From contig NZ_CP107918.1 in NCBI RefSeq assembly GCF_036014195.1, positions 7,130,001 to 7,194,000 on the forward strand: DNA of 64,000 nt. The letters are read 5' to 3'. Source of the DNA: Streptomyces sp. NBC_00442. GTDB lineage: Bacteria > Actinomycetota > Actinomycetes > Streptomycetales > Streptomycetaceae. Shown here piece by piece: positions 51,700-60,576 of this stretch. Under the pieces are notes generated by a model. The model searched no databases and was not told where the DNA came from. It saw only the letters and a program-made list of their open reading frames with translations. The position numbers and the translations under genes were made by a program. Positions within the stretch are counted from its first letter, which is position 1. The number at the start of each line of letters is the position of its first letter.

Positions 51700-53172
51700 G
51701 TGCGAATTACCGACATTCACGGCTGCGAGGTCCGTCCCGGACAGCTCGTCGAATGGACGCTGGACCCCGTCATGGTCGAGGCCGCCACCAGCCAGCCCGA
51801 CGACTCCCGTCCCCCCGCCTATGTGCAGGAATCACACATCCGCACGGCCCGGTCGGTGCGGGAGGACGGCCTGTTCGTACCGACCTGGCTGGGCGCGGCA
51901 TTCGACATCGCGGGGCCCGTCGACCTCGACCGTCTCGAAGCGGCCCTGCGGACCTGGACCCTGCGGCACGAGACGCTGCGCAGCGGCTTCCGCTGGGTCG
52001 GTGACGAGATGCGCCGCTTCACGGCCTCGTCCGACGCCGTGGCGCTGCGCCGCGAAGTGGTGGGCGACTTCCCCGACGCGGATGAGCTGAGCATCCACCT
52101 CCAGAACCGCTTCGATGTGGCCGCCGACGCCCTGGGATGGCCCAACTTCCTGTACACGGCCGTGGTGCGGGACGACTGCACCAGCGTGTACATGGCCTTC
52201 GACCACAGCAACGTCGACGCGTACTCGCTCCAGCGCATCCCCTCCGAGATCTCCGAGCTCTACGCGGCGCGCGCCGAGGGCCGCGCGGAGGAGTCGGTCC
52301 CCGTCGGCAGTTACGTCGACTTCTGCGAGATCGAGCGGGCCAGCGCGGACCAGGTCGACGACACCCACGCGATCGTGGCGCGCTGGCGGGAGTTCATCGC
52401 CCGCTGCGACGGCAGGCTGCCGGCCTTCCCGGTGGACCTGGGCCTCGAACCGGGCGGCGGGCTCCCGGAACAGAAGCTCCTGTACGAGATGCTCGTGGAC
52501 GACGCCGACGCCGCAGCCTTCTCGGCGTACTGCCGCCCCTACGGCGGCGGTCAGATCGGGGTGCTCGCGGCCACCAGCCTCATCGTGCACGACATCGGCG
52601 GCGAGCCGGTCTACCGCACGGTGGTGCCGCTCCACACCAGGGCGAAGTCCCGGTGGGCGGAATCGGTGGGCTGGTACGTCGGCGGCGCACCGATCGAGAT
52701 TCCCGTCGCGGGGGCCCCGGGCTTCGACGACGCGCTGACGATGGTCCGGGCCGCGCTGCGCGCCAACAAGTCCCTCGCGCACCTGCCGATCGCCCGCGTG
52801 CTGCGGCTGCTCGGCTCCGACTTCCGGCCCACCTCACCGGACCTCTACTCGATCGTGTCGTTCGTCGACGCGCGGGACATTCCGGGGGCACGCCAGTGGG
52901 ACGCGCAGAAGGCGTACGCCATGCTCCGGGTGTCCTACGGTGACCAGGTGTGCGCATGGTTCACCCGCCTCCACGGCGGGCTCCAACTGGCCATCCGCTA
53001 CCCGGACACGGCGATCGCACACAAGAACATCCATCGCTATGTGGAGCAACTGCGGGAGCTGATCACGTCCGTCGCCCGCAGCGGTCCAGCACGGCCCGCG
53101 GCCCAGGGACGGCGCGAGCACGCGCTCCCCGCGCCACGGCTCAGCAGTGAGGCGACCCGGCTGACGCTGTGA
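51700..53172 (+). CDS. Stand-alone condensation/acyltransferase-like protein
   Basis: A 490-residue protein of the chloramphenicol-acetyltransferase/condensation fold. Family cues are AAFDIAGPVDLDRLEAALRT, TLRHETLRSGF and a second-half VGWYVGGAPIEIPV. The HHxxxDG motif is DHSNVDA near the middle: the second His and Asp are kept, while the first His and the Gly differ. It resembles PapA-type acyltransferases or orphan C domains. The GTG at 51700 has GGAAGA upstream; GTG 51679 is in frame. No A or carrier gene is adjacent; the NRPS locus is 38 kb away. Confidence 0.8.
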   Translation: MRITDIHGCEVRPGQLVEWTLDPVMVEAATSQPDDSRPPAYVQESHIRTARSVREDGLFVPTWLGAAFDIAGPVDLDRLEAALRTWTLRHETLRSGFRWVGDEMRRFTASSDAVALRREVVGDFPDADELSIHLQNRFDVAADALGWPNFLYTAVVRDDCTSVYMAFDHSNVDAYSLQRIPSEISELYAARAEGRAEESVPVGSYVDFCEIERASADQVDDTHAIVARWREFIARCDGRLPAFPVDLGLEPGGGLPEQKLLYEMLVDDADAAAFSAYCRPYGGGQIGVLAATSLIVHDIGGEPVYRTVVPLHTRAKSRWAESVGWYVGGAPIEIPVAGAPGFDDALTMVRAALRANKSLAHLPIARVLRLLGSDFRPTSPDLYSIVSFVDARDIPGARQWDAQKAYAMLRVSYGDQVCAWFTRLHGGLQLAIRYPDTAIAHKNIHRYVEQLRELITSVARSGPARPAAQGRREHALPAPRLSSEATRLTL

Positions 53173-53194
53173 GCCGTCGGTGAACAAGAGCAGT

Positions 53195-53223
53195 GAAGGA
53201 GCCGGCCCAGGGCCGGCTCCTTC
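53195..53223. terminator. Strong 14-bp hairpin terminator
   Basis: GAAGGAGCCGGCCC (53195-53208) pairs exactly with GGGCCGGCTCCTTC (53210-53223) around a single A. It begins 22 bases after the condensation-like stop and lies between convergent genes, so it can serve both. Confidence 0.92.
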
Positions 53224-53224
53224 T

Positions 53225-53278
53225 GTGTGTGCGGCACGACTACTGCCTTGCGTTGCGTGTGTGCGGCACGACTACTGC
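53225..53278. repeat. 22-bp direct repeat including a stop codon
   Basis: A 22-base element (starting GTGTGTGCGGCACG and ending CTACTGC) occurs exactly at 53225-53246 and 53257-53278, period 32. The second copy contains the CTA that is the complement of the next gene's TAG stop. Confidence 0.9.
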
Positions 53279-53925
53279 TTCGCGGCGCAGATCACGTCGT
53301 AGGGCCGGCCGATGGCCATCGTCAGGCGCATGGGCTCGGTGGTCCCCGACGGGCACTGCGACGTCTCCTTGACGAGGCCGAGCACCTTGTACGCGTCCGA
53401 ACCCGACGATGCGCAGGGCACTTCCTTCGCCGTGGAGGTGATGCAGTCGCCCTTGACCAGCTGGCCCCCGCCCGCTCCCGCGTCCCCGGGGTGGGTCGAG
53501 GACAGGTTGCGCCCGCACACCGTCTTGCTGGGGATGCCGCCGCCCGAACTCTTCTTGGACCCGTAACTGACGCTCACCTGGATGATGAGGTCCGTACCCG
53601 CCGGGCACTGGATGGCGTCGGGCAGGAAGCTGGCGGCCTGGACGTCGAGCGCCTTGAAGGTCGCCCCCGAGGCGCCGCAGTCGAACGCCGTGTAGCCGTT
53701 CGGGGCGTCGTCCGGGTCCGGGCCGCCGCAGTCACCCACCTTCCACTCGCCGCTCTTGTGGGACGCGGACGAGGACGCGGACGACGACTTTCCGTGGTCG
53801 TCGCCGAAGAGTTTGGACGCGCCGAAGCCGAGGCCCAACAGCACCGCGAGAATCACCAGGGCGGGGAGGCATCCGGCCCTTCTTCGGCGCGGGGCAGGGG
53901 GAGGCGTACTGCCCGGGTAGACCAT
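53272..53925 (-). CDS. Membrane-anchored secreted protein with two Cys-rich halves
   Basis: A 217-residue protein with an N-terminal proline tract, one membrane segment (CLPALVILAVLLGLGFGASK), a Ser-rich linker and an outer domain with about eight Cys. Two halves show similar spacing (VGDCGGPDPDDAP and VKGDCITSTAKEVPC). The layout is common in actinobacterial septum-site-like surface proteins of unknown function. The ATG at 53925 has AGGAGGAGA upstream. Confidence 0.75.
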   Translation of the reverse strand: MVYPGSTPPPAPRRRRAGCLPALVILAVLLGLGFGASKLFGDDHGKSSSASSSASHKSGEWKVGDCGGPDPDDAPNGYTAFDCGASGATFKALDVQAASFLPDAIQCPAGTDLIIQVSVSYGSKKSSGGGIPSKTVCGRNLSSTHPGDAGAGGGQLVKGDCITSTAKEVPCASSGSDAYKVLGLVKETSQCPSGTTEPMRLTMAIGRPYDVICAAKQ

Positions 53926-54015
53926 GGTGTGTCTCCTCCTGGGAGTGATGGATGTCGTGACCACAGGGGTGGACGCGGCACGGACACCTCATGGTTCCGC
54001 TCGATGGTCGCCGGC

Positions 54016-55551
54016 TCACCCGGCCCGCGAAAAGACCCCGCGACCAGGGGAGTTCACCAGGTCGGGGGCACCGTACGGCGCGGCCGGTTCACGGCGCCGC
54101 TGTGCCGTGTCGCTGATGCGGATCAGGAGCGCCACCATCAGCCAGTTGGCGACCATCGAGGAGCCGCCCTTGGCGAGGAACGGCAGGGCCTTTCCGGTGA
54201 GCGGGATCAAGCCCGTGACGCCGCCCGTGACCACGAACACCTGGAGCACCAGGGCGCCGGCGAGCCCCGTGGCGAGGAGCTTGCCGAAGGGGTCGCGGCT
54301 CAGCAGCGCGGCATGGAAGGCGCGTTGGGCCAGCAGCCCGTACAGGAGCAGGACCGCCATCACGCCCGCGAGCCCCAGTTCTTCGCCGACCGTGGTGAGG
54401 ATGAAGTCGCTGTTGCCGGCGAAACCGACGAGCTCCGGATGGCCCTGGCCCAGACCGCTGCCGGTGATCCCGCCGCTGCCGAAACTGAACAGCGCCTGCC
54501 CCAACTGGTCGGACACGCGCGCCGCGCGGCCCGCTTCGGTGAAGGCGTCCATCGGATGCTGCCACGCCACCACACGGCCGTGTACATGCGGCTCCATCGA
54601 ACCGACCACCATCGCGCCGACCACGGCCATCAACAGGCCGCACACCACCCAACTCGTGCGTTCCGTGGCCATGTACAACATGATCACGAAGAGACCGAAG
54701 AAGATCAGCGAGGTGCCGAGATCCCGCTCGAAGATCAGCACCAGCAGGCTCAGCACCCAGATGGCGGCTATCGGCCCCAACTGCCGGCCGGGCGGCAGCC
54801 GCATGCCGAGCCAGCGCCGGCCGGACAGGGCCAGCGCGTCCCGGTTGACGGTCAGATAGCCCGCGAAGAACACCGCGATCATGATTTTCACGAACTCGCC
54901 CGGCTGCACCGACAGCGGCCCGAGCATGATCCAGCGCTTGGCGCCGAACTGGTCGGCGCCGGAGAACGCCGGGGCCATCAGGAGCACCAGCGCGACGGCC
55001 ATCATCAGGTAGATGTACCGCTGGAGCCGTCGGTGATCGCGCAGGACGAGGAGCAGGACCGCACACGCGGCCACCCCGATCACCGTCCACATCAGCTGTC
55101 CGTCGGCCGCCGGGGTCATGTGCAGGCGGGGCTCCGCCACGTAGGTGATGTCCAGGCGGTGCATCAGGACCAGCCCCAGGCCGGTCAGGAGCAGGGCGAG
55201 CGGCAGGAGCAGCGGGTCGGCCCGCGCCGCCCAGCGGCGTACGGCAAGGTGCGCGACCACCGCGACCGCGACCATGGTGACCGCGAAGGTGGTGAATCCC
55301 CCGGGCAGCCGGCCCTGCATCGACAGACCGGTGCACGCAAGGCCACCCAGCGTGATCACTACGACGAAGCAGAGCAGCCAGGCCTCGGTGAGCCGCCTGT
55401 TGGGGGCCTGCGCCAGCGCCGCGAACGACATCGTGTGCGCGTAGGTGTCCTGAGGCGGGCCCGACCCCTGCGGGTTCTGGGGCGGTCCGTGTCCCGGCGC
55501 GCCATCGGCCCGGCCATGGCCCGGCCGGCCGTCCCTCGTCCGTCTCCGCAC
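54016..55551 (-). CDS. SEDS-family peptidoglycan polymerase (FtsW/RodA/SpoVE)
   Basis: A polytopic protein with about 10-12 membrane segments and SEDS motifs: AKRWIMLGPLSVQPGEFVKI, LIFERDLGTSLIFFGLF, SGLGQGHPELVGFAGNSDFI and GGVTGLIPLTGKALPFLAKG. SEDS proteins polymerise glycan strands with a class B PBP. GTG 55551 has GGAGG 4 bases upstream and gives 511 residues; ATG 55431 (471 residues) has no ribosome site but starts nearer the first conserved segment. No PBP gene is adjacent; this may be an extra copy. Confidence 0.9.
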   Translation of the reverse strand: MRRRTRDGRPGHGRADGAPGHGPPQNPQGSGPPQDTYAHTMSFAALAQAPNRRLTEAWLLCFVVVITLGGLACTGLSMQGRLPGGFTTFAVTMVAVAVVAHLAVRRWAARADPLLLPLALLLTGLGLVLMHRLDITYVAEPRLHMTPAADGQLMWTVIGVAACAVLLLVLRDHRRLQRYIYLMMAVALVLLMAPAFSGADQFGAKRWIMLGPLSVQPGEFVKIMIAVFFAGYLTVNRDALALSGRRWLGMRLPPGRQLGPIAAIWVLSLLVLIFERDLGTSLIFFGLFVIMLYMATERTSWVVCGLLMAVVGAMVVGSMEPHVHGRVVAWQHPMDAFTEAGRAARVSDQLGQALFSFGSGGITGSGLGQGHPELVGFAGNSDFILTTVGEELGLAGVMAVLLLYGLLAQRAFHAALLSRDPFGKLLATGLAGALVLQVFVVTGGVTGLIPLTGKALPFLAKGGSSMVANWLMVALLIRISDTAQRRREPAAPYGAPDLVNSPGRGVFSRAG

Positions 55552-55773
55552 GACACCTCCAGCTCCCGCAACCACAGGCCGGGCTCTTCGTGGGCCCCTG
55601 TGCGCGGTGATCACACGCCGGAAGACGGACGAAGACCACGGGCGGTTCCCCTTCCGGGGGCGGCCGGGAGCCGGGTCACCGGCCGTCGGCATGCGGTCGG
55701 CCTCGCACCCACGACCGTGGCGCACTCCTCGATCCGGTCGCTCTGGAAGGCGGGCTCTGTATGGTCGTCCGGT

Positions 55774-57324
55774 TCAGGGGCCGGTCGGCCGTGCCCCCTG
55801 GAGACGTTCGAGGTCCGAGGGGCGGACCTGAATGGCGAACACGGCGATCAGGCCCGCCACCAGGGCGAAGATCGTGGCCACGACGAACGCGGTCGACACC
55901 CCGGAGGTCAGCACCTGGTCGCTCCACGGGCGGGGCAGGGTGCCGGTGCGCCGGAACATCAGGCGCTGGGCAGGGTCGGCCTGGCCCAGGAACTTGGGAA
56001 CCTGGTCCCTCGCCTCGTTCCGGCTGGCCGTGCCGAACACGGTGACCAGAATGGACAGGCCCAGCGAACCGCCCACCTGCTGCGTGGCGTTGAGCATGCC
56101 GGAGGCGGCGCCCGCCTCGTGCGGAGGGACTCCCGACACGGCCATCAAGGTCAGCGAGACGAAGTTCAGCCCCATGCCGAGGCCGAAGACGAGGATCGGA
56201 CCCAGGATGCTGCCCGCATAGGTGGAGTGGACGTCCGTCCGCGTGAGCCACGCGAGGCCCGCCGCGGCCAGCAGCGAGCCCGTCACCATGAAGGGCTTCG
56301 GGCCGTATTTCGGCAGGAGTTGGGAGGCCAGTCCCGCGCCCACCGCGATGATCGCGCTGACCGGAAGGAAGGCGAGGCCGGCCCGGAGCGGGGTGAACTC
56401 CAGCACGTTCTGCACGAACAGCGTCAGGAAGAAGAACATGCCGAAGATCGCGGCGGACAGGCTCAGCATGATGCCGTACGTGCCCGCGCGGTTGCGGTCG
56501 GCGAACATGTGCAGCGGGGTGATCGGCTGCTGCGAGCGCCGTTCCACCAGGACGAAGGCCGCCAGCAGCACCACCGCGGCGGCGAACGACCCCAGCGTGA
56601 ACGTGTCGCGCCAGCCCTCCTGGGCGGCCCGGATGAAGCCGTAGACCAGCGCCACCATGCCGAGGGTGGAGGTCAGTGCTCCGGCGAGATCGAAGTGGCC
56701 GGAATGGCGCTCGGACTCCTTGATGTACCGGGGAGTGGCCAGCAGGATCAGCACGGCGATGGGTACGTTGACGAACAACACCCAGCGCCAGTCCAGCCAT
56801 TCGACGAGCACACCACCCGCGAGCAGACCGATGGCGCTGCCGCCCGCTGAGACCGCCGCGAACACACCGAAGGCGCGGTTGCGTTCGAGGCCCTCGGTGA
56901 ACGTCGTGGTGATCAGGGCGAGCGCGGTCGGCGATGCGATGGCGCCGCCGACGCCCTGGACGGCACGCGCCGCGAGCAGTTGGCCGGAGCTCTGTGACAG
57001 GCCGCCGAGCAGGGAGGCGAGCGCGAAGAGCAGCACGCCGCACATGAAGACCTTGCGTCGGCCGAGGATGTCACCGGTGCGCCCGCCCAGCAGGAGCAGC
57101 CCGCCGAAGGTGAGCGTGTAGGCGCTCACCACCCAGGCGAGCCCGGTGGTGGAGAAGTGCAGTGCGTTCTGGATGTGGGGGAGCGCGATGTTCACGATGG
57201 TGACGTCGAGCACCACCATCAATTGGCACGAGGCGATGACCAGGAGCGCGATCCCTTTACCGCTGCCTCCCCGTCTGCCGGGGGCCGTGGTCGCGATCGT
57301 GGGTGGCGGCTGCGAACTCGTCAT
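55774..57324 (-). CDS. 14-TM MFS drug-efflux transporter (DHA2/EmrB-QacA type)
   Basis: A 516-residue protein with about 14 membrane segments. Motifs are DVTIVNIALPHIQ (DHA2 motif D1), GGRTGDILGRRKVF (motif A) and AVQGVGGAIASPTALALI (motif C). It should export drugs or other amphiphiles with proton antiport. The ATG at 57324 has AAGG upstream. The spacer before it holds no gene. No regulator is adjacent. Confidence 0.93.
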   Translation of the reverse strand: MTSSQPPPTIATTAPGRRGGSGKGIALLVIASCQLMVVLDVTIVNIALPHIQNALHFSTTGLAWVVSAYTLTFGGLLLLGGRTGDILGRRKVFMCGVLLFALASLLGGLSQSSGQLLAARAVQGVGGAIASPTALALITTTFTEGLERNRAFGVFAAVSAGGSAIGLLAGGVLVEWLDWRWVLFVNVPIAVLILLATPRYIKESERHSGHFDLAGALTSTLGMVALVYGFIRAAQEGWRDTFTLGSFAAAVVLLAAFVLVERRSQQPITPLHMFADRNRAGTYGIMLSLSAAIFGMFFFLTLFVQNVLEFTPLRAGLAFLPVSAIIAVGAGLASQLLPKYGPKPFMVTGSLLAAAGLAWLTRTDVHSTYAGSILGPILVFGLGMGLNFVSLTLMAVSGVPPHEAGAASGMLNATQQVGGSLGLSILVTVFGTASRNEARDQVPKFLGQADPAQRLMFRRTGTLPRPWSDQVLTSGVSTAFVVATIFALVAGLIAVFAIQVRPSDLERLQGARPTGP

Positions 57325-57625
57325 GGCGGACCTTGCCCTCGCACGAGGAGCTGCGGACTCGTTCGTCCACTGTCCGACCTTATGCCCGGCCCCGGAGCGC
57401 CACCAGTCGATCAAGGCGGGCCCGCCACGACCGGCCGGCCATGGCGGGCCGGGGGAGCCGGCGCGGGCAGAGGAGGGGAGCGGAGCGGAGAGGAGGGGAG
57501 AGAGGTGGGGGCGGAGGGGCGGCGGCGAAATATCGACTGACACATCAGGAACGGGCGGCTATGCTCCCCGCGATGACTACTTCCACCAGCAGATTGGGGG
57601 ACCCGTCCGCGCAAGGTGAGTGCTG

Positions 57626-59062
57626 ATGCTCACTGAGATCGCGAACGAGGAATCCCGACTTTCCCTCTGGCTGCGCGTGCGCGAGTTCGCCGTGCCGCCC
57701 TCCATGATCGAGACCGCGACCGACCGCCGTTCCGCAGGGGACTGGGCCGGGGCCTGTGCTGCGGCACATGTCGACGTCGATCTCGACCTCCGCTCCCTGG
57801 CCCGTACCCACGGCCGGGCGCTCTCGTCTCAAGTCCGCGCGGATCTACGTCGGTTGGCGCCCGACCTGCTGCGCTGGCACATGCCGAGGATCGCCCCCGA
57901 CGGGCTGTTGCGTCCAGGCCTGACCCTCACCCTTGCCCGCTACGGCGACGGCGGGGCGGGCGACCCCGAGAGCCCCGTGCACCTCGTCGTCCGCACGCCA
58001 CCCGCCTGGGCGGACGCGGGGCAGCGAATCAGCCTCGCCCTGTGGCACGGTCCCCGGGCCGATGCGCCCGGTGCCGCCCGCCATCCCCGCCCACGCCCCC
58101 ACCCGCGGTTCCGTCTCGACCTGCACCGACACCTGTGGGACGCGACCAGGACCGCCGAGCTGCGGACCCGGGCCGGCACCGCGGGGCCCGGTGCGCCGCC
58201 CTCCCTCGGCGACCCCGTACTGGACGCGCGGGTCGCGACCGCGGTGGCGCCGGGCAGGGCCTGCGCGGTCGGCCGCTGGGCCGCCGAGGCCGCCATCGCG
58301 CTGCGCGCGGACGGGCGGTCGAGCGGCCCGGTGACCGTGCGGCTCGGTCTCCGGGAGCGGCTGGCCCTCGAACTCGCCGCCGGCCCGGACGGCACCGGCC
58401 CTCCCGTCCTGCGCCTCGCCGAGCCGCGGGCGGTCACTGCCGCGGCGCCGCTGGTGCTGCCCGACGCGGCGACCTGGGAGACACCCGACGCGGAGCTGCT
58501 GCGCGCCGGTCGCATCACCGCCGACCGGCTGCATCCGCTCGTCGCGGCGGCCCTCGTACCGGAACACACCGAGCCCCCGCCTTCACGGGGCCGGAGCGGG
58601 CCGGGACGGGTGCGGTTCGTGGAGTGCCGGGGCCAACAGCACCGGATCGGGCTCCTCGACGGGGCGCTGTCCGCGCTCGACCACGACCCGGTCGAGGTCC
58701 GCAGGGAGGAGCTCCTGGCGGCCCTGAGCGGCACGCCACTGCCCTGCCTGCAGGCCATCGACGAAGCGCATCGCCGCCCGGAATGCCTCGTCGGCGTCCG
58801 TGAACGGCTCGACCACGGGGACATCGCCGGTGCCCTTGCCGTCGTCGAGCACCTCCTCGGCCCGGAGGCGGTGTTGCGCGGCGGTGGTCTCAAGGACGCC
58901 CTCGAGGACGCCGCCCAGGGGCGGATCGCGTACGGCCTCTACCGCTCCGGTCTGAGCGGACCCGCCCCCGACCGGCTGCCGCCCGCCTTCCTGTACTCCG
59001 ACAAGCGCCGCTCACGCCCGAGCGACCACCGCTCACGTCCCCGGCACGCCCACACCTGCTGA
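57626..59062 (+). CDS. Unknown protein leading the MoxR-VWA operon
   Basis: A 478-residue protein of no recognised domain. It begins LTEIANEESRLSLWLRVREF, has a mixed central region rich in Arg and Pro and ends in a helical stretch (CLVGVRERLDHGDIAGALAV). No signal peptide or membrane segment. The ATG at 57626 has AAGG 9 bases upstream. It is the first of three co-directional genes with a MoxR ATPase and a metallopeptidase-VWA protein, so it is likely a substrate, adaptor or effector of that pair. Confidence 0.75.
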   Translation: MLTEIANEESRLSLWLRVREFAVPPSMIETATDRRSAGDWAGACAAAHVDVDLDLRSLARTHGRALSSQVRADLRRLAPDLLRWHMPRIAPDGLLRPGLTLTLARYGDGGAGDPESPVHLVVRTPPAWADAGQRISLALWHGPRADAPGAARHPRPRPHPRFRLDLHRHLWDATRTAELRTRAGTAGPGAPPSLGDPVLDARVATAVAPGRACAVGRWAAEAAIALRADGRSSGPVTVRLGLRERLALELAAGPDGTGPPVLRLAEPRAVTAAAPLVLPDAATWETPDAELLRAGRITADRLHPLVAAALVPEHTEPPPSRGRSGPGRVRFVECRGQQHRIGLLDGALSALDHDPVEVRREELLAALSGTPLPCLQAIDEAHRRPECLVGVRERLDHGDIAGALAVVEHLLGPEAVLRGGGLKDALEDAAQGRIAYGLYRSGLSGPAPDRLPPAFLYSDKRRSRPSDHRSRPRHAHTC

Positions 59063-59080
59063 CCGGCCCGCGCCACACCA

Positions 59081-59125
59081 CTTGGCACCACATCACTCGG
59101 CACCACACAACTCGGCACCACATCA
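59081..59125. repeat. 15-bp tandem repeat before the MoxR gene
   Basis: Three copies of CTCGGCACCACATCA (with one- to two-base variants) start at 59081, 59096 and 59111, in the 173-base spacer between the unknown protein gene and the MoxR-type gene. Confidence 0.88.
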
Positions 59126-59235
59126 CGGTGCGCCGCGCCATACGCGCCACGCGACAACGCGCCACGGCGCGTTCAGAGCGCGGCACGGCGCGGCCTGCCC
59201 TGCCCGCCCCCCGACTACTCGACAGGTGATTCCAC

Positions 59236-60576
59236 ATGCCCACGCAGACCCCGATCGCATCCTCCGAGACCCGTCCGTCGGGCCCGGCCGACCCTCGTCC
59301 GTCCGGCCCGGCCGACCCCCGTACTTCAGGACCGGTGGCCGACGTCCACGCTGGCGACCAGGGCGACGCTCCTCAACTGGACTTCGCACAGGCCCTGTTG
59401 GGCCTACTGGGCGAAACGGCCACCGAACCGCGCCCCGACCCGCAGCTCGAAGCGCTCACCCTGACCGTCTCCGCCGACCTGCCGGTACTCCTGTGGGGCG
59501 AGCCCGGCATCGGCAAGACCGCCGCCCTGACCCAACTGGCCACCGCCCTCGATCTCCCGCTGACCACCGTGATCGCCAGCGTGCACGAGCCGTCCGACTT
59601 CTCCGGGCTGCCCGTCGTCGGCGACGACCCCGCCGAACAAGGCATCCCGATGGCGCCGCCGGACTGGGCCGTGCGACTCGTGCGGGCCGGCCGCGGACTC
59701 CTCTTCCTCGACGAACTGTCCACGGCGCCGCCCGCCGTTCAGGCGGCCCTGCTCCGGCTCGTACTGGAACGGCGCATCGGCGCCCTCCAACTCCCGCCCG
59801 GCGTAAGGATCGTGGCCGCCGCCAACCCGCGTTCGTCGGCCGCCGACGGCTGGGAGCTGAGCCCGCCGCTGGCCAACCGGTTCGTGCACCTCCAGTGGAC
59901 CCACGACCACGAGGTCGTCGTACGCGGCCTCGGCGGGACCTGGCCACGGGCCACTCTGCCCCGCCTCGCCCCGGAAAAGCTGCCCGAGGCCGTGGACTTC
60001 GCCCGTCGCGCCGTGTGCGGGCTGCTCGCCGCACGGCCCTCACTCGTCCACCAACTGCCCAGCAGCGAAACACGCCGAGGCGGTCCGTGGCCCTCGCCGC
60101 GCAGTTGGGAGATGACCCTGCGCCTGACCGCCTTCGCCACCGCGGCAGGCGTCTCCCGCGACGTGCTCTCCCTGCTGGTCAGGGGAACCGTCGGAGACGG
60201 CCCCGGCCTCGAATTCCTGGCCGGCCTCGACCGCATGGACCTGCCGGACCCCGAGGACCTGCTCGCCGACCCCGCGGCCGCCACCCTGCCCGAACGCGGC
60301 GACCTGCGTCAGGCCGTACTCGACGGGGTGGTGGCGGCCGTACGCGCGCGCCCCGACAAGTCCCGCTGGGACGCGGCGTGGGCGCTCCTGGTCAACGCGC
60401 TGGAGAGCGGCCCGCCGGACCTGGTCGTCGTCCCCGCGACCACCCTCGCCTCGCTGCGCGAGCCGGGCTGGGAGGTGCCGGCGTCGATCGAGCGGCTCGC
60501 CGGAGCGGTATCCATATCCCGGCGCGCAGACGACGCGGCGGCCCGCACGCGCGCCGCCACGAAGGCACGCCGATGA
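59236..60576 (+). CDS. MoxR-family AAA+ ATPase
   Basis: A 446-residue AAA+ protein. After a Pro/Ser repeat tail, Walker A is GEPGIGKT (about residues 88-95), Walker B LLFLDEL (Asp159-Glu160), and sensor-type AAANPRS follows. The P-loop, ASVHEPSDFSGLPVVG and PLANRFVHLQW match MoxR ATPases, which act as chaperones on VWA partners. The ATG at 59236 has ACAGGTGA upstream. It overlaps the VWA gene by four bases (ATGA). Confidence 0.92.
   Translation: MPTQTPIASSETRPSGPADPRPSGPADPRTSGPVADVHAGDQGDAPQLDFAQALLGLLGETATEPRPDPQLEALTLTVSADLPVLLWGEPGIGKTAALTQLATALDLPLTTVIASVHEPSDFSGLPVVGDDPAEQGIPMAPPDWAVRLVRAGRGLLFLDELSTAPPAVQAALLRLVLERRIGALQLPPGVRIVAAANPRSSAADGWELSPPLANRFVHLQWTHDHEVVVRGLGGTWPRATLPRLAPEKLPEAVDFARRAVCGLLAARPSLVHQLPSSETRRGGPWPSPRSWEMTLRLTAFATAAGVSRDVLSLLVRGTVGDGPGLEFLAGLDRMDLPDPEDLLADPAAATLPERGDLRQAVLDGVVAAVRARPDKSRWDAAWALLVNALESGPPDLVVVPATTLASLREPGWEVPASIERLAGAVSISRRADDAAARTRAATKARR

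Noticed and set aside
53227..56850. A 1207-codon open frame on the plus strand
   Set aside because: It runs opposite the SEDS and MFS genes, which have clear membrane segments and family motifs; the plus product is His/Arg/Gln-rich without any domain.
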